Shown here: in pieces, positions 24,564 through 32,146 of the stretch
How the letters are laid out: every line of letters begins with the position of its first letter
Numbering within the stretch: position 1 is the stretch's first letter
Assembly: GCA_965220245.1 (NCBI GenBank)
Contig: CBDCPI010000001.1
Location: 186,001 to 250,000 of the forward strand
From: CBDCPI01 sp965220245
GTDB taxonomy: Bacteria > Chloroflexota > Dehalococcoidia > Lucifugimonadales > UBA3495
DNA: 64,000 nt
Direction: 5' to 3'
Notes under the pieces: model-generated
Told to the model about the DNA's origin: nothing
Seen by the model: only the letters and a program-made list of their open reading frames with translations
Databases searched by the model: none
Made by a program: the position numbers and the translations under genes

Positions 24564-25355
24564 ATGTTAGAACAAGCGCAAGCCAAAGCTTGCTGCGCCG
24601 ACCTATACCAGTCGGACTTGGCCCGGTCGATTCTGGGCGACACCCTGCACCCCGGAGGACTGGCCCTGACCCACCGCTTGGGGAGGCTGATGGACATTCA
24701 GCCCGGGGACTGGGTGGTGGACTTGGCCAGCGCCCGGGGCGCCAGCGCCATGGCGGTGTCCCGGGTGTTTAAGTGCAAGGTTGTCGGCGTCGAGTTCGGA
24801 CGCGGCGCCGTGGCTGAGGCTCATGCCGCGGCCCAGAAGTCACCGGGCGGCGCCCAGACCTACCACGTCCAAGGCGACGCGGAGCAACCACCGCTGCACC
24901 CCGGGGTGTTCGACGCAGTGTTTTGCGAATGCTCCATGAGCCTGTTTATGGACAAACCCGCGGTGGTGAAGGAGGCGGCGGGTCTGCTCCGCCCCGGCGG
25001 CCGGTTCGGTTTGAGCGATGTCACGGTAGAGCCCGGGGCTTTACCACCCGAGTTGGACGGCCCTTTGGGCCAGTTGCTTTGCCTCAGCGACGCCCTGCCG
25101 GTAGATGGCTACGCTGCGCTGTTGGAATCCGCCGGACTGAGTTTGGTGCATCGAGTAGACGCCTCTATCGAAGGAATCAAGGTGGTAGAGGAACTGGAAG
25201 CCAAGCTTGGGGCCCTGACCTCTTGGCTCAACTTTACCGGTCAGCCGGGGCCTGACCCCGACCTTCTGCGGCAAGGGCCGGGGCTATTGGCCCGGCTGAA
25301 GGAGCTGATTAAGGGCGGCCAACTGGGGTACTGGCTCTTCGTGGCCATGAATTAG
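24564..25355 (+). CDS. Class I SAM-dependent methyltransferase
   Basis: About 263 residues from the ATG at 24564 (AAGGGTGGG upstream), or 277 from the ATG at 24522 that overlaps the radical SAM stop. The SAM-binding core is VVDLASARGASAMAVSR (a D-x-G-type motif I variant) and VVGVEFG, with motif II near FDAVFCECSMSLF and a LLRPGGRFGLSDV post-motif. The N-terminus has an unusual CC pair (ACCADLYQSDLAR) and HPGGLALTHRLG, as in DVU_1556-type methyltransferases found beside radical SAM genes. There is no signal peptide. It overlaps the PlsY-like gene by 1 bp. The substrate is probably the product or substrate of its neighbours. Confidence 0.85.
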   Translation: MLEQAQAKACCADLYQSDLARSILGDTLHPGGLALTHRLGRLMDIQPGDWVVDLASARGASAMAVSRVFKCKVVGVEFGRGAVAEAHAAAQKSPGGAQTYHVQGDAEQPPLHPGVFDAVFCECSMSLFMDKPAVVKEAAGLLRPGGRFGLSDVTVEPGALPPELDGPLGQLLCLSDALPVDGYAALLESAGLSLVHRVDASIEGIKVVEELEAKLGALTSWLNFTGQPGPDPDLLRQGPGLLARLKELIKGGQLGYWLFVAMN

Positions 25356-25996
25356 TGTTAGACGAACTTCTAATCGTCCAAAAACTTCTTGGAGCCTGCA
25401 TCGGCGGCTACCTGCTGGGTTCCATCCCTTTCGCTTGCATCGCCGCGCGGCTCCACGGCTTCGACATATTCAACACTGGCAGCCGGACGGCTGGCGCGGC
25501 CAACGTCTTCTGGCACGTAGGCCGCCGGACCGGAATGCTGGTATTTGCCGGGGACGTGGCCAAGGGCACGGCGGCGGTACTGATCGCCGGACTGCTCGAC
25601 TTGCCAGCCTCCGCTATTTTGCTGGCGGCCGGGGCCGCGATTCTGGGCCACTGGAATTCCGCTTTCGCCGGGTTTCGCGGGGGAGACGGCATGGCTACTC
25701 TGATGGGAGTGACCATTGCCTTGGAGCCGGTCCTCTCTGCTATGGGCATCATCTCGGGACTGGTGGTGGTACTGGCGTTGTGGCGGGCGCCCCTACGCTC
25801 AACCTGGGGCGTGCTCGGCGGGTATACTTCCCTGCTCTTAGTCAGTCAGTACTGTCAAGTGGACCGAGCTTTCGTCATGGGGCTGGCCGCCCTAGCCCTG
25901 TCGGTCCTATGTCATAGCCTCTTCGGGAAGTGGCGCCGGCTGCGTTATGCGGATGAGAGAGTAACCGGGTTGGACGGTGAAGACGCCCTAGACTAA
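25355..25996 (+). CDS. PlsY-like acyltransferase, divergent copy in radical SAM operon
   Basis: This 213-residue integral membrane protein has the PlsY fold: YLLGSIPFACIAARLHG and TGSRTAGAANVFWHVG match the PlsY N-terminal motif (GSGN-x-GAxN), and GHWNSAFAGFRGGDGMAT matches the third motif. PlsY transfers acyl groups from acyl phosphate to glycerol 3-phosphate. The canonical loop is GGKG or GGRG; here it is GGDG, replacing a phosphate-contacting basic residue by Asp, so the substrate may differ. Five or so membrane segments are visible. GTG start overlaps the methyltransferase stop by one base. A more canonical plsY is at 30586-31263. Confidence 0.85.
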   Translation: MLDELLIVQKLLGACIGGYLLGSIPFACIAARLHGFDIFNTGSRTAGAANVFWHVGRRTGMLVFAGDVAKGTAAVLIAGLLDLPASAILLAAGAAILGHWNSAFAGFRGGDGMATLMGVTIALEPVLSAMGIISGLVVVLALWRAPLRSTWGVLGGYTSLLLVSQYCQVDRAFVMGLAALALSVLCHSLFGKWRRLRYADERVTGLDGEDALD

Positions 25997-26013
25997 GCGG
26001 ACGTTTCAAAAGT

Positions 26014-26200
26014 CCCTTCTCCTCGGGGAGAAGGTTAGGCCTGTCCTGAGCCTGCCAAAGGGATGAGGGGGAGAGCCTCGCACCAGAGATGGCTGCCACA
26101 CTAGCGACGGCCCTCACCCTAGCCCTCTCCCAGCGGGAGCTTACAGGGGTAGGTATCCGCATTCCGTCGTTCCGGCGCAGGCCGGAACCCAGGGGCGGGG
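26014..26200. repeat. Family C/B repeat and family A left arm
   Basis: 26014-26063 is a family C unit (CCCTTCTCCTCGGGGAGAAG, then a family B tail ending AAAGGGA); its near-twin is at 59896-59946. It is followed by CCTCACCCTAGCCCTCTCCC and, at 26164-26200, a family A arm that is the inverted partner of 26555-26593. Confidence 0.75.
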
Positions 26201-26298
26201 CCGGGGCTACCTCGGATCAAGTCCGGGGCAGGCTCTTACGAACGCATACGAGGCGGAACCAGCGGTATGACCTACTCTTCCCCCAACCCGGGAAAATT

Positions 26299-26499
26299 CC
26301 CTGCGTATCCATCCTCGCCAGCAAGAGAAACGGGACGCTGTACACTGGTGTTACCTCGGACCTGGCACAGCGTGTGTGGCAACTCAAGAACGGCCTCGCG
26401 GAAGGGTTTACCAGGCAGTACGGAGTCCACCGTCTCGTCTGGTATGAGACACATCCGGCCGTGGAGAGCGCGATAGGACCGGAGAAGCAGAGGAAGTGA
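26299..26499 (+). pseudogene. Truncated GIY-YIG nuclease remnant between inverted repeats
   Basis: The frame encodes ILASKRNGTLYTGVTSDLAQ, then QLKNGLAEGFTRQYGVHRLVWYE and AIGPEKQRK before a stop. This is the core of small GIY-YIG nucleases (UPF0213/YhbQ-like; usual N-terminal YYVYILAS and C-terminal KxWxRxWK). The YYVYI start is degraded to IPCVSI and the C-terminus is lost after EKQ. No start codon or ribosome site precedes the homologous part. Family A arms at 26164-26200 and 26555-26593 lie on each side in inverted orientation. A dead mobile-element-like gene is the best reading. Confidence 0.6.
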
Positions 26500-26554
26500 A
26501 TTACGACTGGGTTGTGACCGGTACACGCAGATACTCTGAACACTTGGAGGTGCG

Positions 26555-26593
26555 CCCCCACCCCCTGGGTTCCGGTCTACGCCGGAACGACGG
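26555..26593. repeat. Family A right arm, inverted relative to 26164-26200
   Basis: The sequence CCCCACCCCCTGGGTTCCGG, then TCTACGCCGGAACGACGG, is the reverse-complement-like counterpart of the arm at 26164-26200. Together they flank the GIY-YIG remnant, about 355 bp apart. Confidence 0.7.
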
Positions 26594-26678
26594 AGCAAAC
26601 AAATACCTACCCCTGTCAGCCCAGAGGGAGAGGGAACTTTGGAGACACCCTCTAAGGGTCAAGCCCTCGGGGACGTCG

Positions 26679-27857
26679 CTAGTTTTCGGTATCGGGCATT
26701 GATTCGTCCCGTTTTCGCTTGAGCATTCCCAACTTCATTACCCATCCCAGGTTGTCGTCCTCTTCCGCCTCGGACTGGAATTGGGGCGCCAAACGCACGG
26801 CGGTTTCCAAGTGGTGGATGCAGCGGTCCAAATCGCCGCTCTTGGAGTACAGGCGAGCGGCGTTGTAGTGGGCCGCCGCGAAGTCCGGCACCCTATTCAG
26901 GGCCGCCAGGTAGTCGTCCAGAGCGTCGTCGACGTTGCCCATGGCCTCCAAGGCCGCTCCCCGGTTGCTCAGCGCTTCTACGAAATCCGGGCGTAGCTCC
27001 AGCGCCCTAGCGTAGTCTTCCATCGCTTCCCGGTACTGACCCAAAACATCGAAGGCCAATCCCCGGTTGTTATAGGCCTCAGCGTCTTCCGGCGATAGCT
27101 CCACCACTCGCGAGTAGTCCAAGACAGTCTCTTCCAGTCTTCCCAGGTAATAGTTGGTCCGGGCCCGATTGAAGTAGGCATCGGGGTTGGAGGGGTTGCA
27201 AGCCACTGCGGCTGTATAGTCGGAGACTGCTTGGTCGTGTTCGCCGATCTCGTCCAAAGAGGCTCCCCGGTTTAAGTAGGCATTGGAGATATCCGGGTTT
27301 AACCCGATAACTCGATCGAAGTCGTCGATGGCCTCGTTGTGCCGGCCGATACGGGCAAGGACCACGCCCCGGTTGTAAAACGCTTGCAGATAATCGGCTT
27401 TGATGGCGACCGCTTGAGAGTAGTCGGACAAAGCGAGATCGGGCTCTCCCAAGTCGTCATAGGCGTTGCCCCGTTGATAGTAGGCCTCGGCCACGGAGGG
27501 GTCCCGTCCGATCACCTTGGTAAATTCGTCGGCTGCTTGCCTTGGGTCCCTCAGCCGAAGGTAAGCGAGTCCCAGGTTAAACCCAGCGTCGATATTGCCC
27601 CGGTCCTGGACCCAAACCTGTTGGTAGACCGCAGCCGCCTCGGCGTAGCGTCCCACGGCGAAACATCCGTTACCGAAGGCCAAGCTGAGTTGAGCTTCCG
27701 CTTCGTTGGCGAGGGTGTCCAACATTCGTTCGACTTCGTCTCGGGGAGCGCCGGAGAGTCTCCCGCCGCGAGGGCGGGGAGTCAGACGTTCGGCTCCGAT
27801 ACCGTGTTCAGCCAGCAGGCCGGCCAGTTGGGAGAGCAGTTCAGTAACCGGTTCCAT
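26679..27857 (-). CDS. Tetratricopeptide repeat protein
   Basis: This 392-residue protein is almost entirely TPR units with a 34-residue spacing, about nine in number from residue 75 to 355. Repeats include AEAYYQRGNAYDDLGEPDLA, LQAFYNRGVVLARIGRHNEA and AEAYNNRGLAFDVLGQYREA, with conserved N-x-G and A/G-x-x-L positions. The N-terminal ~70 residues are non-repeated and the C-terminus is charged (MLKRKRDESMPDTEN). No signal peptide, so a cytosolic scaffold for protein-protein contacts. It faces the GIY-YIG repeat region. Confidence 0.9.
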   Translation of the reverse strand: MEPVTELLSQLAGLLAEHGIGAERLTPRPRGGRLSGAPRDEVERMLDTLANEAEAQLSLAFGNGCFAVGRYAEAAAVYQQVWVQDRGNIDAGFNLGLAYLRLRDPRQAADEFTKVIGRDPSVAEAYYQRGNAYDDLGEPDLALSDYSQAVAIKADYLQAFYNRGVVLARIGRHNEAIDDFDRVIGLNPDISNAYLNRGASLDEIGEHDQAVSDYTAAVACNPSNPDAYFNRARTNYYLGRLEETVLDYSRVVELSPEDAEAYNNRGLAFDVLGQYREAMEDYARALELRPDFVEALSNRGAALEAMGNVDDALDDYLAALNRVPDFAAAHYNAARLYSKSGDLDRCIHHLETAVRLAPQFQSEAEEDDNLGWVMKLGMLKRKRDESMPDTEN

Positions 27858-28029
27858 CGTAATCCCAAGAATAGAGTAAAATTCGGGTCCCCGCGGGGAA
27901 AAGGTATGCCCGCGTTGTACAGCGAGGGCCTTAACCCTTACAATAATCGCCCGGGCTGCCAGCCCTCAAGGACGGCAGCCGCCTAGCGCATACTACCAGC
28001 TTAACCAGTCTCCACGAGGAAAGTCAAAA

Positions 28030-28260
28030 GTGACACAAGCCAACGGAGCTCTATTCTTACTCTACACCCACCCTGACTGTGCCTTCTCCGCAGCCGCTAA
28101 AATGGACTACCGGAAGCGCAAAGTCCAGTACGTCGAAATTGACGTAGCCAAGCAACCGGACAGGATACCCGACCTGGAAAAGCTCACCGGCGGAGAACGG
28201 GTCACCCCGGTAATGGTGGAAAACGGGACCACTATCATCGGATTCAAGGGAAACACTTGA
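28030..28260 (+). CDS. UXX-star family glutaredoxin-like protein, Cys form
   Basis: A 76-residue thioredoxin/glutaredoxin-fold protein. The start FLLYTHPDCAFSAAAKMDY carries CxxS where related family members have UxxS/T (selenocysteine). The rest, QYVEIDVAKQPDRIPDLEKL and RVTPVMVENGTTIIGFKG, with a cis-Pro TPV, matches that small family. Selenocysteine is replaced by Cys here, so no SECIS is needed. Start is GTG at 28030 behind GAGGAAAG. It lies 127 bp before recA and about 2 kb downstream of the radical SAM/methyltransferase operon. A redox role is inferred. Confidence 0.82.
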   Translation: MTQANGALFLLYTHPDCAFSAAAKMDYRKRKVQYVEIDVAKQPDRIPDLEKLTGGERVTPVMVENGTTIIGFKGNT

Positions 28261-28387
28261 GAGTTCTAGCACCCGGTCCGTTGGACCGAGGACGAATAGC
28301 TACTGACAAAAGCTTGTTGTTGGCCCGGGAGCCCTATGCTAGCATGGGGCCAAGTAGCAACAAGACGGACCCGTGAGGGCGAGGGGA

Positions 28388-29467
28388 ATGGACAAAGATA
28401 AATTGGCGTCCCTGGAAACGGCGCTGGAACGCATTGAAAAAGACCACGGCAAGGGCGCGGTAATGCGCTTGGGTGAGCTGAGCCACAGCTTGGCCACCGA
28501 CTCCATCCCGACAGGTTCCTTGGCCTTGGACTTGGCCTTGGGTATGGGAGGCATTCCCAAGGGACGGGTAACCGAGATTTTCGGGGCAGAGTCGGCGGGG
28601 AAGTCCACTCTGGCCATCCACATAATGGCCGAAACTCAGAAGCGGGGGGGCGCCGCGGCCTATATTGACGTGGAACACGCCTTGGACCCTTCTTACGCCG
28701 GACAGTGTGGCTTGGACTTGGACGAACTTCTTATCGCCCAGCCGGACAGCGCCGAACAGGCCTTGGACATTACCGAACAGTTGGTGCGCAGCGGCGCCTT
28801 GGACACTGTCATCATTGACAGTGTAGCCGCTCTGGTCCCTCAAGCGGAGATCGACGGCGACATGGGGGACACCCATGTCGGACTGCAAGCCAGGCTCATG
28901 TCCCAGGCCCTACGCAAGTTGACCTCCACCATCCACCGTTCCCGCACCGCAGTGGTGTTTATCAACCAACTCCGGGAGAAAGTGGGAGTATCTTACGGCA
29001 GTCCCGAGGTAACTCCCGGGGGCCGGGCGCTGAAGTTCTATAGCTCGGTCCGCATCGACCTGCGCCGGGTCGAGTCCATCAAACAGGGCTCGGAGGTCGT
29101 CGGCAACCGGGTCCGAGCCCGTATCGTAAAGAACAAGGTGGCGGCGCCCTTCCGGGTAGCCGAATTCGACATCATGTTTAACCAGGGCATCAGCAAAATG
29201 GGCGATCTGTTGGAGTTGGGGGTCAGCCAGGACATCTTGAAAAAAGCCGGGGCCTTCTACTCCTACGGCGAGACCCGCTTGGGACAAGGACGGGAGAACT
29301 CCAAAGAGTTCCTGATCCAGCATCCCGAGATTGCCGATTCCATCGAAGCTAGAATCCGGGGGTGGGACCCGGGGTCTAAGTCTCCATCAGCCGAGTCGGC
29401 GGAACCGGGGACCGGCGACGCCGTTCCACTGGCGCCCAGCACCTCGGAGCTTGAGGAGCCGGAGTAG
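28388..29467 (+). CDS. recA: Recombinase A
   Basis: About 359 residues. RecA promotes homologous recombination and LexA-type self-cleavage on single-stranded DNA. Motifs: Walker A GAESAGKST, YIDVEHALDP, the QPDSAEQALDITEQL block, VVFINQLREKVGVSYGSPEV (L2 region), and MFNQGISKMGDLLELG near the end. The C-terminus is acidic (SAEPGTGDAVPLAP..LEEPE), as usual. I prefer the ATG at 28388 with GGGCGAGGGGA upstream to the GTG at 28373. A promoter-like TTG/TAGCAT pair lies around 28317-28345. It is followed by recX. Confidence 0.97.
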   Translation: MDKDKLASLETALERIEKDHGKGAVMRLGELSHSLATDSIPTGSLALDLALGMGGIPKGRVTEIFGAESAGKSTLAIHIMAETQKRGGAAAYIDVEHALDPSYAGQCGLDLDELLIAQPDSAEQALDITEQLVRSGALDTVIIDSVAALVPQAEIDGDMGDTHVGLQARLMSQALRKLTSTIHRSRTAVVFINQLREKVGVSYGSPEVTPGGRALKFYSSVRIDLRRVESIKQGSEVVGNRVRARIVKNKVAAPFRVAEFDIMFNQGISKMGDLLELGVSQDILKKAGAFYSYGETRLGQGRENSKEFLIQHPEIADSIEARIRGWDPGSKSPSAESAEPGTGDAVPLAPSTSELEEPE

Positions 29468-29525
29468 GGCCGCCCCAGCCTTGAGCGGAGCCCAAAGATA
29501 TACCAGTCCCATTCCACGAGATTAA

Positions 29526-30167
29526 GTGGCCGACAACGAAGCCTTTACTGAGCCATCTAATGAAGCAGCCAGGGACGCCGAGGACTTGGCTGCTTACTCC
29601 CGAGCCAAACAGGAAGCCCTCCGCTTTATCTCCTACCGCAGCCGTAGTCAGGTCGAAGTTCGTCGGCGCCTGAAAAACCGCTACTCCCCGCCGGTAATAG
29701 ACCAAGTCATTGACGGGTTGTTGACCCGGGGTTTCCTAAACGACGCTGCCTTTGCCCAAGAGTGGCGCCGCCAGCGGGAACGGCGGCGGCCCCGGGACCA
29801 GAAATTGGTCCGCCAAGAACTGCTTCAGATGGGGGTGGACGGCGACGTGGTGCGGGAAGCCTTAGCCGGGTTCGACGATGCCGCCAATGCCTACCAGGCC
29901 GGCCGCTCCCGGGCGCGAAGGCTGCCGGACAGCGACTTTATCGAGTTTCGTCAAAAGCTGTGGGCCCACTTGCAACGCCGGGGCTTTGGTCACTCCGTAA
30001 TCCGGGAAGCTATCGAGCGGCTATGGAGGGAATTAGCGGACTCGGAGGACGGCCAGGTAGACTCCGAACACCAAGAGAAGCAAGGGGAAGAGCCCAAAGG
30101 GGAAGGGGTTAATAAACCAGCTAATGAGGAAGGCGCAAAGCACGGCGGCAGCAGCGATCCAAGCTAG
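29526..30167 (+). CDS. recX: RecX regulatory protein with hydrophilic C-terminal tail
   Basis: 213 residues, GTG start. RecX inhibits and modulates RecA filaments. The N-terminal LAAYSRAKQEALRFISYRSR and EVRRRLKNRYSP are family hallmarks, followed by IDGLLTRGFLNDAAFAQEW and LVRQELLQMGVDGDVV helices, then WAHLQRRGFGHSVIREAIER. The last ~45 residues (after WRELA) are an unusual polar tail with repeated Glu, Gln and Gly that extends past the normal end. This tail is encoded on the opposite strand of the B-box gene for 135 bp. It lies 58 bp after recA and is probably co-transcribed. Confidence 0.9.
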   Translation: MADNEAFTEPSNEAARDAEDLAAYSRAKQEALRFISYRSRSQVEVRRRLKNRYSPPVIDQVIDGLLTRGFLNDAAFAQEWRRQRERRRPRDQKLVRQELLQMGVDGDVVREALAGFDDAANAYQAGRSRARRLPDSDFIEFRQKLWAHLQRRGFGHSVIREAIERLWRELADSEDGQVDSEHQEKQGEEPKGEGVNKPANEEGAKHGGSSDPS

Positions 30168-30548
30168 CCCCTTGCCGCGTTTTCTATTTACCGAGAGGCT
30201 GATTAGCTCCCCTATGCCGTAGCCAACGCCGACCGCCGCCACTGCCGGCAGGAAGGGAATGGCTCCGAGTACGTAGGTGAACAAAGCCCACAAAACACCA
30301 CCCCCTACCGAGGTCGCGATTCCAACCACTATGGCCCGGGCGTAGTAGGTGGGCCGAACGTCGTAGGTAGGCATCCGGACCGCCTTACCGCAGTCCCGGC
30401 AGCGAATCCCAACCGGAGCTTGCACCATGCACTGGGTACACACCGGCTTGGCGCAGTGGCTGCAAGACAGCCGGGTCTCGACGCCCGGGTGCCAATGGCA
30501 CCGGGGGACCGTCTCCTCCTCTTGGGGTCTATGTTGAGAGTGTTCCAT
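30033..30548 (-). CDS. B-box zinc-binding integral membrane protein
   Basis: 171 residues. Residues 14-55 hold a Cys/His zinc-binding region of B-box type (CHWHPGVETRLSCSHCAKPV, CTQC, then GIRCRDCG). About four hydrophobic helices follow, from ARAIVVGIATSVGGGVLWAL to FPLLLLVFGVYLAVL. Rhomboid-like proteases with such B-boxes exist, but I see no GxSG or catalytic His here, so it is probably a small membrane adaptor. The last 135 bp overlap recX in antisense. It is the end of the ymdB-PHP-plsY-Bbox run on the minus strand. Confidence 0.82.
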   Translation of the reverse strand: MEHSQHRPQEEETVPRCHWHPGVETRLSCSHCAKPVCTQCMVQAPVGIRCRDCGKAVRMPTYDVRPTYYARAIVVGIATSVGGGVLWALFTYVLGAIPFLPAVAAVGVGYGIGELISLSVNRKRGKGLAWIAAAAVLCAFLISWFINPFPFGLFPLLLLVFGVYLAVLRVR

Positions 30549-30585
30549 AACTCCTGCCCCGTTAGGTTGCGCCCTACTTTGTGGC

Positions 30586-31263
30586 CTAGGGTACTCGATG
30601 GACCCACTCGGCGCGATCGTCCACGTCCCGGTCTCGAAACAACCGGTTAAATAATACCTTGCCCGCCGGCAACCCTTCCGGTAAAGGGGTCCAGTTGGAG
30701 AGAAGACGCTTCGACACGGTTAACGTCACTAACCCCAAGCAGAAATAGCTTATCGCTGTTGGCTCTCCGATAAGGAATGCCCAAACCGGGGTTAAGGTGA
30801 GGGCTACGAGCACCCAGACGCCGGAACTGCGAGTTAGCGCCCATCCACCGAACGCGACTACAAAAAAGCCTACGAATAGCAGCGGGGACAGCGCCAGCAA
30901 CGTGCCGATGCCGACGGCGATCCCTCGACCGCCTTGAAATTTCAAGAACACCGACCAGTTGTGGCCCATAACCGCCAAAAGGGGCGCCACCAAGAGCAAC
31001 GCCGACGGCCGGTCCAGTCCCATCACGTAATGGCCGAAGCAGACGGGGCCCGCGCCCTTGACCAGAATTTCGAACACCCCCAAGAAAATCGCCCACTTCT
31101 TCCCTACGTGGTAGAAGACGTTGGCGCCCCCAACGTTGCCGCTGCCGTAAACCCGAATATCCACGCCCTTGATGGTCTTGCCGATGAGGTATGCCGTCGG
31201 AAACGCGCCTATCAAGTAGGCGAAGACATACAGGCCGACGATGTCCATGGGAACGATGTCCAT
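30586..31263 (-). CDS. plsY: Acyl-phosphate glycerol-3-phosphate acyltransferase
   Basis: This 225-residue membrane protein catalyses the first acylation of glycerol 3-phosphate in membrane lipid synthesis. Features: IGAFPTAYLIGKTIKGVDIR, YGSGNVGGANVFYHVGKK (the GSGN-GGxN motif) and GHNWSVFLKFQGGRGIAVG (third motif with a basic GGRG loop). About five membrane segments are visible. Start is 31263 or the ATG at 31251. It lies between the PHP gene (27-bp gap) and the B-box gene (37-bp gap). Compared with the copy at 25355-25996, this one keeps the canonical basic loop. Confidence 0.9.
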   Translation of the reverse strand: MDIVPMDIVGLYVFAYLIGAFPTAYLIGKTIKGVDIRVYGSGNVGGANVFYHVGKKWAIFLGVFEILVKGAGPVCFGHYVMGLDRPSALLLVAPLLAVMGHNWSVFLKFQGGRGIAVGIGTLLALSPLLFVGFFVVAFGGWALTRSSGVWVLVALTLTPVWAFLIGEPTAISYFCLGLVTLTVSKRLLSNWTPLPEGLPAGKVLFNRLFRDRDVDDRAEWVHRVP

Positions 31264-31290
31264 AGGAAAGAGAAGCCCCCAGGGTAAAGG

Positions 31291-32145
31291 TTAGCCGCCC
31301 TGACGAGCCTGGGTCAAGCTGAAGGCCGCTTCCTCCAGCCGTTCCACGGTGGAGATGGGCGGCCCCATGGTCCCAGGTAGGGCGTCATCCTCATTGCCCA
31401 AACCGTGGTAATCACTACCGCCGCAGGGGATCAAGTCATACCGGTCGGCCAACGCCCTTAGGTGTTGGATGGTGTCAGGCCGAAACTTGGCGTAATAGAC
31501 CTCCATGCCTATTAGCCCGGCCGCCTTCAAGTCTGCCAGGTTGGCTTCCAAGTCCACCATATAAGCAGGATGCGCCAAAACGGGTACGCCGCCAACTTTT
31601 CGTAACATCTCGACCGCTTCGCGGGGTGTCAGCTTGGCCCGTTCCACGTAAGCCAACCCGTTTCGCCCCAAGTACTCGGGGAAAGCGTCCTTGGGCTCCT
31701 TGCAATAGCCCCGCTCCACCATGGCCAAGGCTATGTGGGGACGGCCGACAGCGCCCTCGCCAGCGATTTCTTGCACCCGTTCCCAGTCCAAAACGACGCC
31801 CAAGGCAGCCAGCTTTTCCACCATTTCCCGTGCCCGGCCAACCCGGGCGGAACGGAAGCGGCTGAGGATGTCCTGAAACTCCTCGTTTTCGTACTGGACC
31901 ATGTAGCCTAGCATGTGGATCTCATCCCCGGGAATGTCGGTGCTAAGCTCTATGCCCGGTATGATTCGCAAACCATCATGGTTCTTGGCTTCTTGAAACG
32001 CCTCGGCCAAGCCCTCGGTGGTGTCGTGGTCGGAGATAGAGACCTGTTTCAGCCCCTGCCTAGCGGCCAAGCGCACCAACTCGGTGGGCGACAGCCGGCC
32101 ATCAGAAGCCGTGGTGTGAAGGTGGAGGTCTACTTCGGTAGCCAT
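31291..32145 (-). CDS. PHP domain phosphoesterase (RNase AM/TrpH-like)
   Basis: 284 residues of the PHP family. Metal ligand motifs are VDLHLHTTASDGRLSP, SISDHDTTEGL, IPGIELSTD and a C-terminal GGSDYHGLG. TrpH/RNase AM-type members hydrolyse 3',5'-bisphosphate nucleosides or trim RNA 5' ends. The central insert (residues ~105-160) holds the usual helical extension. ymdB is 1 bp upstream and plsY follows, so it is in a four-gene operon. The specific substrate is inferred from the family. Confidence 0.9.
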   Translation of the reverse strand: MATEVDLHLHTTASDGRLSPTELVRLAARQGLKQVSISDHDTTEGLAEAFQEAKNHDGLRIIPGIELSTDIPGDEIHMLGYMVQYENEEFQDILSRFRSARVGRAREMVEKLAALGVVLDWERVQEIAGEGAVGRPHIALAMVERGYCKEPKDAFPEYLGRNGLAYVERAKLTPREAVEMLRKVGGVPVLAHPAYMVDLEANLADLKAAGLIGMEVYYAKFRPDTIQHLRALADRYDLIPCGGSDYHGLGNEDDALPGTMGPPISTVERLEEAAFSLTQARQGG

Positions 32146-32146
32146 T

